Positions 12,531 to 24,566 of a stretch of 64,000 nucleotides of DNA are shown here, piece after piece. A program made the translations under genes and the position numbers. The stretch is from Agroathelia rolfsii. Its lineage: Eukaryota; Basidiomycota; Agaricomycetes; Amylocorticiales; Amylocorticiaceae. The stretch spans positions 434,001 through 498,000 of the forward strand of contig JABRWF010000007.1 of the NCBI GenBank assembly GCA_018343915.1, written 5' to 3'. Under the pieces are notes generated by a model. The model did not search any database. It was not told the DNA's origin and worked only from the letters and a program-made list of their open reading frames with translations. Position 1 is the first letter of the stretch. The number at the start of each line of letters is the position of its first letter.

Positions 12531-14126
12531 TTACAGCCCAAGCATTTCCTTCTTCGTCGCGATCTCGTCCTTGAGCATGTTAATCCTACTATCCAACCTC
12601 GAGGACAGATCCGTATTGCTCGTCGCCTGCGAAAGCGCCTTTTCCAACTTCTCTCCCGCCTCGCTCAGAGCCTTCTTCCACGTAGCCTTGTCGAAAGTAA
12701 TGCCGGATTCTTGAGACTTCTTGTCGGCAGCCTCAGTCTCCTTGAGATCAAGCACAGCAAGTTCGAACATGGACAGCCCACCGATCCACGTTGATACGGT
12801 GATTTGGGGGTAGAGACTTTGTGCGTGTGTGAGCAACTTCCGGGACGTGTCGTAGTTCTTCGCTGAGCGGTGGGTAATACCGAGGAGCAGAGAACGGAGC
12901 GCGATCTCATCTGGGGTGTCGAGGTCGAGTTTTGTGGACCCAGAAGACGACGTCCAGTCTTGCGCAATGGGTGAGACATCGGAGACGGTGGGCGTCAGGG
13001 CGTTCCATTCTGCGATATGCTCGAGGGCGATAGATTCCGGGATGCGGGCTTGTGTGTTCCAGACTGATGCATAACAAAGCAAGGTCAGTACCTGACAAAT
13101 AGGAATGAAAAGAATACGGTACTGACAGATTCCAAGTTCTGAAGCACAGGTCTGAGTAAATGCTTTTTGAATCCTTACAACTTATCATACACACCTTCGG
13201 CTGGACTGATCTTGATCGCTTCAACAAACTTCGATTCCACACCTCCACGTCGCTTCTGCTTTTCCTTGTAGAAGGCCACTAGATGAGTATATATATATCA
13301 GTATTACCGACAATATCTAGGAAATGGCTATAACGCACATTTCTTCTTGATGAGGACTTCCGTTGGAAGGTCTTTACCATTAATCTTTCGCTTCTCCAGA
13401 AGAGAAGGAATCAAATCAAGGTATTCCTGTGCCTTGGTATGATTTCCCAAGGACACTTGACAGCCTGCAGATAGCACAGCGATTCATGGTCTGCTTAATA
13501 GTAATTATCTCAATTTGGTCCGTACCTGCAGCAATGAAATAGTATGTGGCATGACTCCTTCATAATCCGATGAGTAAATGATCAAATCATTCATATTCAA
13601 AGAGAAAACATACCAGTTATTGAGCTCTGTTATCCGAACAAACATATCGGATGCCTCGGCATATCGTCTTTGGGAAAGGAGCGTCCAAGCAAGTTCAAAA
13701 ACCAACTATGTTGCTGTCTTCAGTAACAAGGCAGAAAAGGAGTTGGATTGCGCAGATGCACTTACAACCATATCAGCCTGAGAGAACGAGTGAGGCCTAT
13801 CTGCTGATAATCCGACCTGAAGAACACGGATTGCACCTTCGGGGTCGTATGACATGCGCATAATTTTGGCCTAGGTGAGGTGCAGATTAGATTTTAAATT
13901 CATAACACACAATTGCGTTACCTACGCGATTGAGGATCCACAACGCTCCAGTAGGATAACGCGATTCGATGCTGTAGCTCGTTAGGGTTCCGATGTCAAG
14001 GCAGGCAGAAGGATGGATCTCACCTGTCAACAATAGCACGGTACTGCTCGAGGATATTCTCCTCGTCCGCTTGATATCCCGAAAGAAGAAGGACAACGCC
14101 ATGGTAGGTCATCAAGACAAGCCTGC

Positions 14127-14158
<32 letters not shown>

Positions 14159-15419
14159 AAATGTGCATTGTACTTCAATGAAACCAGTCACACCCTGCAA
14201 AGACGCTATGCACATCTCTTCTTGCCGCAGACACTGCGAGTGCCTGTAACGCTAGCTTTCGATCATGCTTGAAGCCGAGCCATCCTACAACTCCTCTGCG
14301 TGATGATCAGAATCACGATGCTACGCATTTGCACATCACCCACGACTGACCTAACCTTGGCGGGAAGGAGGGAAAATACGAGATTAAACATGCCAAAACC
14401 TGAGCTGGATTAGAAGGTGCGGAACGTTCATTAGTCGAAATGGCTATTACCAAATGAGGTTCCAGCAATAACCAGTTCTTCAATGGGCCCATCTGGAATT
14501 GTCTTGATTGGCGTGGAAACAGATGATTTTGAGCTATTTCCCCAGCGACCGAAAAAGCCGCTGCTAGCAGGCGAAGGCGCCGCAGATGTCTTGAGGGTCT
14601 GGCTTGATGCTTTTGATGATAGGCTCGTCGTTGAAGGTGTGCGTGTGGAGAATGGTGATGCTGCTGGCGTACGGTATTCATCTAGACCCTGGGGAAAGAC
14701 GGTTTTATAAAGCCTATTAAGTTTCAACATATGAGTAAGGAATCGCATCTAGTAAGCAATTCTACTTGCTTTGTGAATTTAGTGTGAGCACTGCTGGCAA
14801 ACGTTAGAACAATTCAGGGCATGGAAATAGGATGGGGCGTACTTGTTAAGCGAGTATCTATATTATGTTATTATTATAAACTGCTTTTATTGTATTGGCC
14901 ACAATCCTACTCACAAACATTGAAGATAACCCATGTACGATTCCCTGTAGTTAGGATTACCATGAGTATGAAATGCAAACAACGTAAACTGCAGGCAATG
15001 AGACGCACGATAAAGCCTGGGTCAATCCAAGCATGATAACTGCATCAGCCTGCAATATTTCCCATTCCAAGCCGGGCGTAAAACGTGTCAATTCTTGAGA
15101 AGACTTAGTACTAGACTTCTGCTGCTTCTTGGCACCGGCTTCCGCAAGAGTCAAAGATTTAGAGGCTTCTACCATCAGCCCAGTCTTAATCAATCTATTA
15201 GAACAGAGTCTTCGGATGATGCTCATATGTAATGTATGCACTAGCCTCCATGCCCAATGCGGCCTCAAGGAACGCGGTGACCCCCAGGCCGAGTTGATGA
15301 AAGGGTGAGTCTTGCTCGCCAAAGGCCTTGCGGGCGCCAGCAAGATCGTTTGAGAAGAACAGGTCAAAAGCATTGGTAGCAGACACTAGCTTGGATGCAT
15401 TCTCATCGCGAGTAGACAT
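12531..15419 (-). CDS. IML2 / TTC39-family TPR protein (DUF3808)
   Basis: ATG 15419 begins [20 protein letters not shown] with the family phrase [20 protein letters not shown]. The next exon carries [20 protein letters not shown] and [17 protein letters not shown]. Many short exons follow, and the last (12531-13082) has [20 protein letters not shown] with TPR-like helices and ends KEMLGL. The first splice reads GCTA|gtgcat to ggtag|AAGCC. Yeast Iml2 is a soluble protein needed for clearance of inclusion bodies with lipid droplets; TTC39 is the animal relative. The role in this fungus is inferred. One intron near 14127 contains a 26-nt homopolymer just before its acceptor. The gene is divergent from ATG9, with 663 bp between start codons. 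Confidence 0.78.
14127..14152. repeat. 26-nt A/T homopolymer at an intron acceptor
   Basis: On the + strand this is a run of 26 A. On the transcribed minus strand it is a T tract directly followed by GCAG and exon sequence, so it acts as an extreme polypyrimidine tract in the IML2-like gene. Confidence 0.8.
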
Positions 15420-16082
15420 GATGGATGATACTCAGTTGAAGCAGCTGCGCTCACTGACGCGTACTTTAATCCCTGCAACGGCACAACGTAACGGCCGCGG
15501 CTGTACGGGGTAAGGTGGGTCGACGGCCCCGCCACTTCCGGACACTGCCAGTGATAGTGATCGATAGTGATTCTACCATATCGTCATATCATCGTAATGT
15601 ATAATTCATATTCAACAGTACCTGTATATAGTGCCCTTTCAAAGTTGCTATTTCTACTTTTTTGCGGGCTCGAGGCCTAGCGCATTGATGGATAGATCTG
15701 TCGAGATAATTGAACCAATAATATTCAATATCTATATGACTCAAATACATTCCAGCAAAGAGACCCCCTTCCCAAGTACGCTCCTTACTTCACCAACGTT
15801 TGGATAGTGCTCTGGTATGACATAGAACTGTGCCACCCGTGTGATATGCCAGTGGTACTAGTTAGCTCCAGTTTGTGTACATCTCAGCAAATGTTCAGTG
15901 CAATCACGGAAGCAAAGGCAGGGATTACGTACGCGGCGCTCCCCACTTGGCAGTTGAGCAGCACTGGCAACTTGAAGCAAGTTAAGCAGCTTAGCGCAAG
16001 CACAGCAGTAGCACCGAGTGCTACCTCATCCATTCCAGGCGACTTGCCATTATCTCTCTTAGTTCAAGGCAGTCGCTCAGTT
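15420..16082. promoter_or_regulatory. Divergent promoter region IML2-like / ATG9
   Basis: The 663 bp between opposing start codons have no supported gene. The + strand reading frame open from 15807 into ATG9 has an upstream ATG but its residues before 16083 look like untranslated leader, so ATG9 is started at 16083. Confidence 0.4.
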
Positions 16083-19000
16083 ATGACCGATCATCCATAT
16101 GCATCACGGCCGCTCTTTGGTTCGCGGTCATTTCAGGCTTCGCAATCGCTCACAGGTCCCGCAAGCTCACGACCGTTTCTTAACATGCTCAATCCAATGG
16201 GGCGCGCATACCAGGGATACTCACAAGTATTAGAGGAGAACGAGGAGGAAGACGGACAAGAAGAACACGATCTCGAAGCTGGTCCAAGTCGGTCGCCTGC
16301 TGGTGGTGGTACTGGTACATCCGATGGAAGACGTCGTGTGTCTTGGGAACACACGGGAACATCTCACTCTCATGCGCCTCTGAGACCTAATATACAAAGC
16401 GAGGACGCAAATCATGATCAGGACTCGTCGGACGACGAGGTCCCGCAGGATTTGATGGTGGAAACTTCTACAGCCAAGTCCAAGCGTCCATCAAAGGCCG
16501 CTGCTACAAGCAGCGGTTCGCCCGGGCGGCAGCGCCACCAGCCTTTGAGGACACCTACATCATCAAGGAGGCATGGTCCTGCTGTTCTCCCACCTCCCGC
16601 TGTTGCTACTGGGGAGTCGTCCTCTGCTCCTTTGTCTGTACCACCGCGTCCGTCTGAGATAGATGTGGACGAGACGCCTTCCAGAGTGCCCTCAACACAG
16701 GAACGACAATCTCGTCCCATGGGTGCCTTGGATGCTTACGATCGTGCCATGTGGAACTGGGTCAATGTCTACAATCTTGATGCTTTCTTGCAAGAAGTCT
16801 ACTATTACTATGAAGGAAAGGGCATATACTCTATTGCCTTGACTCGTGGCTTGAACCTTCTGTCAGTGTCAATTTCAATTGTTATCATAAGTACATGCCA
16901 TCTAATAGCGCTCATTAGCACAGTAGGCTTCGTCATTGGCTTTTCAACGTTCTTGCTTGGATGCGTTGATTATTCGAGAATACGTCCGGAGGGTATCACA
17001 CGACTATCCGACGTTGTTGTTCGTCGCTGTGTATCTCGGTGCGTGCATGCAAAGATTTCCCGGTGATGTCCATGCATTGACGTACTTCCTTAGATTTTCC
17101 GGCTTTACTTTTTTGTTCTTCTTGCTATTTACAGCCTTTTATGCGTGGCAAATCGTCTCCTTCGTCATGAGCATCATACGCCTTGTGGATATGTATAACT
17201 TTTACACCCATCTACTCAAGATCCCGGATGTAAGCCCTTTCTTCCGTCATTATACTATTTTTGTTCACTATCTTCTTTGTAGGCAGATATTCAAACTATT
17301 TCCTGGCCCGAGGTCGTCCGACGCATAGGCCTCATCCGGGAAGAGAACCCCCTAACCGCCCTTTCTTCCAACCCTAGCCCAAGCACAACCGCAAAGCTCG
17401 ACGCACACGACATTGCAAACCGCATCATGCGCCAGGAGAACTACCTCATCGCGCTGTTCAACAAGGACTTGCTCGACCTACGCGTGCCGCTGCCCGCGCG
17501 GTTCGTCACGCCCGAGAGTGGTAAAGGCCGCACACTCACGCGTGCGCTCGAGTGGAATTTGCGGTTCTGTCTGATGGATTACTTGTTTGATGCGCATGGG
17601 AAGGTGAGGAAGGTGTTTTTGAAGAGTAAGAATCGGACTGCGCTCATTGAAGGGTAAGCAAGAAGTCTACTTTTTGATTTGTATAACTTCCTTTTTTTTT
17701 CTTAACTACTTGGATCTAGGCTTCGAAGGCGGTTCATTTTCATGGGTATCTTGAACGCCATCTTCGCGCCCTTCATTGTGCTCTATCTCCTGATGTACTC
17801 ATTCTTCCGTTACTTTGAGGTTAGTATTGACAATATTTTGGTGAAAATGATGAGTAAAAGCTTACAAGTTGTTCATGCATGCTCTTAGGAATACCACAAG
17901 AACCCGGCATCGATTGGTACACGACAGTATACGCCTTTTGCGCAGTGGAAATTCCGAGAGTTTAACGAACTTCCGCATCTGTTCACGCGTCGGCTGGATG
18001 AATCATATCCCACTGCAAGCATGTACATCGGACAGTTCCCCAATGCGAAGATGGCCACCGTCATGCGGTGAGTATCAATTAACTGTTTCCGATAGAGGGC
18101 TATTTTTGAATTCGCTTAATATCAAGATTCGTAGCATTTATTGCTGGATCTTTCGCAGCAGTCCTTGTTCTTGCTTCCGTCGTCGATCCGGATCTCTTTC
18201 TGTCCTTCGAAATCACGCCGCATAGAACTGTGCTGTTCTATATTACCGTTTTTACGTCTATTCTAGCTGTTGCGCGGGGCATGATTCCTGAGGACAACAA
18301 CGTCTTTGATCCGGAGATTCTTATGGAGGAAGTCATTCGCTATACGCATTACATGCCCGACGAATGGAAGGGGCAGTTGCACTCGAAACAGGTGAACGCG
18401 ACACTGTCTCTTATCGACCCTCGACTTGTTGCTCTAACACTTTGCATCTGACAGACTCACGCCGAGTTTGGAGAGCTCTTCGCTATGAAGATCATGATTT
18501 TCTTGACTGAGATCGCATCTGTGGCGTTGACGCCCTTTGTGCTGTGGTTCTCCCTCCCGGATTGCGCCCCGGTGATCATCGATTTCTTCAGAGATTTCAC
18601 TGTTCATGTCGATGGTCGTGGGTATGTCTGCAGCTTTGCAGAGTTCGACTTCCATAGGCATGGGAATGTCAAGGTGGCAACAAGAAGACAATGTGTCTAT
18701 GTTATATTACTGACTAGAAGCTGTTTTGTTGTCTTAGTTTGGTGCACCGAGCAAGGCTAACGATGCTCGCATGATGTCAAAGGAGGGTAAAATGGAGAAG
18801 AGCTTCTTGAACTTCAAGGTGACGAAACGTTCTTATAATCACAATGTGGACTTGTTTTTACTTACATACTTCCAAGGCTGCTAACCCTGACTGGAACCCC
18901 ACCGATCCGTCTGGCTCCTTATACCTCAGCCGCATGGCAGACTTTAACGCAACTCGTTCGCCTGCAGGCATTCGAAGGCGACTAAGACAGAGTTACGGCC

Positions 19001-19575
19001 TCGATTCTACTATACCAGGCGTCGTCCTTACCGAACCGCAACAGCAGCAGCAGCAACAACAACAACAACCTGTGGACTTGTCGGAGCGAGCGCAGGAGTA
19101 CGACCGGGCGCTGCTCCAGAGCCAACATGCTGCTCGTAGGCGTCATCAGGCTGGCGGCAGCGGTGGCGCTGTTAGTGGCGGGAGCGCGATCACACGCTCG
19201 AATATATTCCAATCGACGATTGGAGGTATGGCTATGGCTGAGACGGCTGTTCTTGGGGATTCTCAGGGAAGTGTTTCACTCTCCCCGCCAGGAGCTGCTA
19301 CGACGACTGCGACTGCGACGCGTGCTAGTGCACCCCCGCGGCAGCAGCCAGCGCCCTTGGCTGCGGAGGACATTACGCCGGATGGAGGTGTGGGGAGCGC
19401 CCTCGGCGGGTCATATGTTGATGGAGCGGAGCTGCGTCGGTCAAAGCCGAAGTTGTATACGCAGCAAGAGGATGGCGATGATGATGATTTGGAGGACGAG
19501 CCTGAGGGCGTGTTGGGACTGCTGAGGCAGGTTTATGGGAATACGAAGGGGCAGGGGCCTGCAAGAGTGATATAA
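16083..19575 (+). CDS. ATG9: Autophagy protein ATG9 (lipid scramblase)
   Basis: Ten exons (16083-16861, 16919-17038, 17094-17229, 17283-17653, 17720-17819, 17889-18067, 18127-18391, 18455-18673, 18738-18818, 18877-19575) join in frame to 982 residues. The N-terminal 210 residues are acidic and Ser/Pro-rich. The core starts at [20 protein letters not shown] and includes [26 protein letters not shown], the [20 protein letters not shown] helix, [20 protein letters not shown] and [20 protein letters not shown]. These are conserved across Atg9. The C-terminal tail holds ten glutamines and an acidic end. ATG9 is the multispanning scramblase whose vesicles seed the phagophore and which shuffles phospholipids delivered by Atg2. 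The start at [10 protein letters not shown] was preferred over upstream in-frame codons. Confidence 0.95.
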
Positions 19576-19831
19576 GATTACATTTTGTTTTTTTTCTTGT
19601 CGTATACTTTTTTTTGTTATCTACACGAGTAGCAACACATATTACATATGCCAATGCATGGACAGTAACAAATATAATCCGTGTCTTGAGTAAGTAAAGT
19701 GAGGCGCACCCGAGCCTTGCCGAGGACCCGAACCCCAGTGAGAACTTTTCCCAGCGCGCGCGCCTCTAATTCTCAGCCCTCCTCATCACCCTCACCCTCC
19801 CTCCATCCCATCTGCTTTCTCCCACTCCGCC

Positions 19832-21336
19832 ATGGCCTCTCTTGCTCGTCTAAGGACCCGTGTCCCCCGTCGCCTGGTATGTCTCCTATTTTTCAAGAAG
19901 GAACATCATAATTCATTACTGTTTTGCAGCCGTTGTTCGCACGGTCCATCCAAACTTCAGCAGACACCACCGAGCTGCAGTCCAAGCTCGAGGATCCCTC
20001 GAAGCCATTCACGGTTAAGCTGCATGAGGACTCGTTCAGGACCTACCAATGCGAGGCGCCCTCGCTCGAGGTCGAGGTCCATAAGGACGAGCTGCTGAAG
20101 ATGTACAAGCAAATGACGACCATGCGCCGTATGGAGCAGGCCGCTGACGCGCTCTACAAGGCCAAGCTCATCCGTGGCTTCTGCCATCTTGCCATTGGCC
20201 AGGAGGCCGTCTCTGTCGGTCTCGAGTCTGCTATCACGCCTGACGACCGCGTCATCACCTCCTACCGCTGCCACCCCTTCGCTGTGCTCCGGGGTGGAAC
20301 GATCGCGGGTGTGCTTGCTGAGCTCCTCGGTCGCCAGGCGGGTATGTCGAATGGCAAGGGTGGCTCTATGCACATCTTCACACCTTCCTTCTTCGGTGGG
20401 AACGGTATCGTCGGTGCGCAGGTCCCACTTGGTGCTGGTATTGCGCTCGCGCAGCAGTACCTCGGCAAGAAGACTGCCACGTTTGCTCTCTATGGCGATG
20501 GTGCTGCTAACCAAGGCCAAGTCTTTGAGTCGTTCAACATGGTTTGTGCAATTTTCTATTATTCTTTTGGATATTTGTTACTGAGTCTGATTTTTGCGTG
20601 TAAAAGGCTAAGCTGTGGAACCTGCCTACTGTTTTCGTTTGTGAGAACAACAAGTACGGTATGGGTACCTCCGCTGCGCGGAGCTCCTCCAACACCGAGT
20701 ACTTCACTCGTGGTGACAAGATTCCTGGCCTCCAGGTATGCGAACAATTACCTTCGTATTTATGGATTTTCACGCCATTAATCACTTGCATATTTTCAAT
20801 AGGTAAACGGCATGGACATCATCGCCACCAAACAGGCCGTCAAGTGGGCTCGTGACTGGGTCACCGCGGACAAGGGTCCTCTCCTCCTCGAATTCGTCAC
20901 ATACCGCTACGGTGGTCACTCGTACGTCATTGCTCCACACTTCCCTTATTTAAAAATGCTAATATATGCACTTTAGTATGTCCGATCCTGGAACTACTTA
21001 CCGTACACGTGAGGAAGTCCAGCGCATGCGCAGCACACAAGACCCCATCCGTGGTCTGCAGCGCTATATCGAAGAGTGGGGTCTTGCCTCTGAACAGGAT
21101 CTCAAGGTGAGATTTGAAATCTTTAATATCCTCTCACGACTAGTTAGCTGAGCAAATTTTGTACTCTTTTTTAGCAACTCGACAAGGATGCCAAGGCCGA
21201 GGTCGATGCTGCCGTGGAAGAGGCCAAGGCCTCGCCCGAGCCGCTCATTAAGGATCTCTGGTCGGACATCTACTACAAGGGCACCGAGCCGCCCTTCATG
21301 CGTGGCCGTGAGCGTGAGGAGGTTCACCATTACTAA
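19832..21336 (+). CDS. PDA1: Pyruvate dehydrogenase E1 component, alpha subunit
   Basis: Six exons (19832-19876, 19930-20541, 20607-20735, 20803-20921, 20977-21106, 21175-21336) give 398 residues, the normal length. The first exon encodes a basic mitochondrial presequence ([15 protein letters not shown]). The body shows the E1-alpha signature [20 protein letters not shown], the GGSMHIF loop, the thiamine-diphosphate motif [20 protein letters not shown] with [18 protein letters not shown], and the phosphorylation loop [20 protein letters not shown], whose serines are the targets of pyruvate dehydrogenase kinase. With E1-beta it decarboxylates pyruvate and acetylates E2 lipoyl groups in the mitochondrial matrix. 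Codon use is strongly C/G-biased at third positions, as in highly expressed fungal genes. It starts 257 bp after ATG9, in tandem. Confidence 0.97.
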
Positions 21337-21811
21337 GCGCATGGGCTATGATGGTGATGCACGGATGAGGTCGTAGTTTGTGGTGGTATTTGGGATTTTT
21401 CCTGTCTTCCTACGGTTGACGTATTTTTTTTGTGATTTTTTATATTATCTTAGATTCTTTTTTTTTTACTGCCGCAATGCATACTGTTGCTTAGTACTCA
21501 TGATGAGCATCTATAGATATGCATCACCGATTTCTTTTTCTCTGGATGTCATGGCCATGTGAAGCTTCTGTACCAACTCCGTAGCAATCCTTTGCTCATG
21601 ATCATCATATTTGATGAGTCGCTCGTCATCAATCCCATTTCACAGCACTAGCAACGTCATACCGGGGCTAATACAATATTCAAGTTGATGGTCGTACCAG
21701 TAATATCTGTTAGTGCTGTGAGCAGTCGGACCGCGGCATAAGACTTAGTTGCATGTATATGTTCTAGTATATGAGTGACCTGAATCGATCTATTCTCGAG
21801 TCGACTTGAAG

Positions 21812-23380
21812 ATGCCACCTTCTGACTCTTTTACGTACCCTCGCACTGTTATTTTACAAACCGAGGGTTGGATCTATATCGGCATAATCGTTTTTTCCAT
21901 TCTTTATGTAAAATTATGGTTCGAAAATCGCAGCTCAATATTTAAGGTTTACTTTACTCCAGGCTTATATATCGGGTTGTATTGTGCATCTTGTTAAAAA
22001 AATGGCGAGGGAGAACTTGTTACGAAGGAACTTCAGTCGGATAAACAAGACTCAATTGTATTAGAAAATACCTTATTACGAACGACTGATATAATACAAG
22101 TTATAATGAAAACAAAGAAATGAAAATGCTACTCACACTTCAGTCGGATAAACAAGACTGAAGTGTGCGTACAATGATACTTAACTATTTATACAAATGG
22201 CACTTCTAGGGATTGTCCATTACATGTTACATGATTGGGTGGAAAGATCGTGCTCGACACGATAGAGAAAAGAGATGAAACGCGAATGAAGAAAGGAAAG
22301 AAGAATGAACGAATAAAGAAGAATGAATGAATGACAAACGAACATGTGATGTCCGTATCGGTTTGTAATCCGAACACATCTATCTATGCTTTATGTACCA
22401 AGCCTGGCCTCGTCTGTTAGTGCCGAATCCTCTTCAGTAGCATTCAGTTCTTGTTGGATACAATCGCCCCATACAGTACATTACTAATAAGCCAAAAATA
22501 TTGATCAAACATCGGAATGTGTTTCATGGCGATCCCCTAATGTACTTGGGCATTAAAGATACTACTAGATATACGATTAATGGGAATATTGCGCAACGCC
22601 TTGTTGTGCTACTAGACAGTGCATTCCTAGTGGATTTAGTTATTTCTATCACGGAATGCGAGGCTTATTAATACAGTATATTTGTTGCAAGATATATCGG
22701 TACTTTGTTGTTTTTGGTCTAAGGTCGTCACTGGTTATTATTGCTTATATTTGGAACCTTTGGTAAGCAATACACAGTGCATATCTTACTACGGAGCACT
22801 CAAAGACTAAGAGTATCACTGAATCACTAGCTGTCTCGGTGGCAATCGTACCATTTGAAACCAAGCTATTGCCTAACTATCTCCTGACCAATAAATTCGA
22901 TGCAATTTGGATTCTGCTCACTGTACTTATCAGCGTTATGACAACGGCCATGATTTCCTACAGAATTCTATCTGTGTCATATAACCTACGCAAGCAGGTT
23001 AAAGGTCATCCAAAATGGATCACAAGACAATATACCAGTGTAGTAGTAATTTTGATAGAATCCGCTGCACCATACACCATAGCCGGCGTTATCCTGAGCG
23101 CTTCGCTATTTTTCACTGACTTTGACGGTGTTGGTTGGGGTTATGGTGTATACATCCCGTGGACGATACTCATACTACTAAGACCGAAAGACAATCAAAT
23201 GGATCCTGTATTTACCTCGCAACATAGCCTTTGTCTCAGCAGCTGATCACTTACCGGATTTCGCAATATACTGCATGAACCAGGAATACCTCAGAAGAGT
23301 TAACTCCCATTGCTGGTACGATGATCGTCGCACCCCGTGAACAAGACGGTACTCTCGACCTACAGATTGCGATTAGCCAG
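21812..23380 (+). pseudogene. 7-TM family copy A, decayed and interrupted
   Basis: The start, MPPSDSFTYPRTVILQTEGW with IYIGIIVFSILY, matches the other copies. The first donor has lost one G relative to copy B, so the splice no longer keeps frame. Exon 2 begins GLYIGLYCASC and is then cut by a 385-bp solo LTR (21992-22376). Homology resumes at 22382 (YALC-like, then PLMGQ-like text with several stops) and an exon-4 block is still readable at 22826-23170 (ISYRILSVSYNLRKQVKGHP and ILIESAAPYTIAGVIL), followed by a degraded SQQLITYRISQ tail. Frames are broken at several points, so no full product is possible. The intact copy B lies 1.2 kb downstream. Confidence 0.78.
21992..22376. mobile_element. 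Solo LTR inserted in 7-TM copy A
   Basis: The element begins TGTTAAAAAAATGG and ends GTAATCCGAACA. It is flanked on both sides by the 5-bp direct repeat CATCT (21987-21991 and 22377-22381), the expected target-site duplication of an LTR retrotransposon. Removing element and one repeat restores the sequence colinear with copy B. It holds a 22-bp internal repeat, CTTCAGTCGGATAAACAAGA plus CT (about 22031 and 22139), and a purine-rich segment at 22280-22340. No internal retroelement domain is present, so it is a solo LTR left by recombination. Confidence 0.8.
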
Positions 23381-23966
23381 TTGCCCCAGGACTGTCACAT
23401 CTTCTCAAACCCAGGGGTAATGTATGAAGAAAGATCCATCAGCATAGCGAGTGCAAATATGAAACTTGAAGGCCAGAGTATACACTGGTACTAGTTATTT
23501 GCCGTACCTTTCAACAGTAAACTTACTATTTTAGACTTGTATACATCTTCATATTTTTGTCCTACAAGTCGTTGATCGCATTTGTAATTTTAGAGGTTAC
23601 GCAGTTTTCAACTATTCAATGTCCAGAAAGCATACGACAAAACGAGGAAATTTTCACTGGCCTAATATTAAACTCATACTTGTGTATGAGACACCGGCCA
23701 TAATAGAGGGGATAAGGTACCTTATCTGTGTTCCGAGTCTCAGCCATTCGATTTCATCTTATTCGAGAATTTGTGGGCCGTCAGATTCTGCGTCATTTTT
23801 ATGTCGACTTTTAACATTTACTGGCATCATGGTTAAGTTCAAGATCGAGGCAGGCAACCGGACTCGAACAGTTAGTCCTGTAATTCCTCCCAACTCTCCC
23901 GCCTCATAAAAGAATGATGTTCTTGGCACCAGGGCGGGATAGGGTGAATACCTTGCCTGAGGTTTC

Positions 23967-24141
23967 TGTTAAAATACGACGAGCGACGACGATGAGCAGC
24001 GGTCAACACAAAGAATTGTATTCCGCTTGTCTACTTGTACATCGTTGTACGTAGTCAAACGGATAGTAAACAAGAATGTAAACTACCGTAAATATAAAGG
24101 CAGAATCATGTGACCCGGCACATGGATCACATATTCTAACA
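23967..24141 (-). mobile_element. Solo LTR, 175-bp family, copy 1
   Basis: The element runs TGTTAAAATACGACG to ATATTCTAACA with a perfect 5-bp target duplication GTTTC at 23962-23966 and 24142-24146. Read on the minus strand it begins TGTTAGAATATGTGATCC and is clearly homologous to the element at 56572-56745, which lies in the opposite orientation. Confidence 0.8.
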
Positions 24142-24566
24142 GTTTCAAGCCGACTGAATATGCAGTTACTACTGCAAAATCACAATACCTATTCAATCAG
24201 AGAACGTCAATTTCTGAAAGATAATACGGAAGCAATGAGCGACGGAGTCCGGGTTTTTGTTTTGTTTGTTCATGTTGTGGTTCTGTGAGCAAGTGCTTGA
24301 AAATGCTTGGCACTCAGGTAACTTTCACTGATGATCAATATTGGCATATAAACAAGTCGTCCCTCATAGATGCACAAAGTTTCACAGCAGTTGCAATAAC
24401 ATACTAGAAGTTTACAATCTGATGTGGCCTGGTCGGCCTTATCCATAAGTCTTGACATTGCTGTGAACAATGTCTACGCCGGCATGTCGGCCAGTTACAT
24501 GTCTAATACTCATAAATGACTTGGAGTCCTGGCCCTGACCCAAACTATTCTTGAGTTGACTTGAAC

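Noticed and set aside
15807..16082. Longer ATG9 N-terminus from the upstream ATG
   Set aside because: The extra 92 residues show no resemblance to ATG9 and the [10 protein letters not shown] start fits the usual N-terminal style.
19957..20520. 187-codon minus-strand ORF
   Set aside because: It is the antisense shadow of PDA1 exon 2, caused by strong third-position bias.
23855..23910. tRNA-like text on the minus strand (CTGTTCGAGTCCGG)
   Set aside because: The T-arm pairs at only three of five positions and no D-arm, anticodon arm or acceptor stem could be formed.
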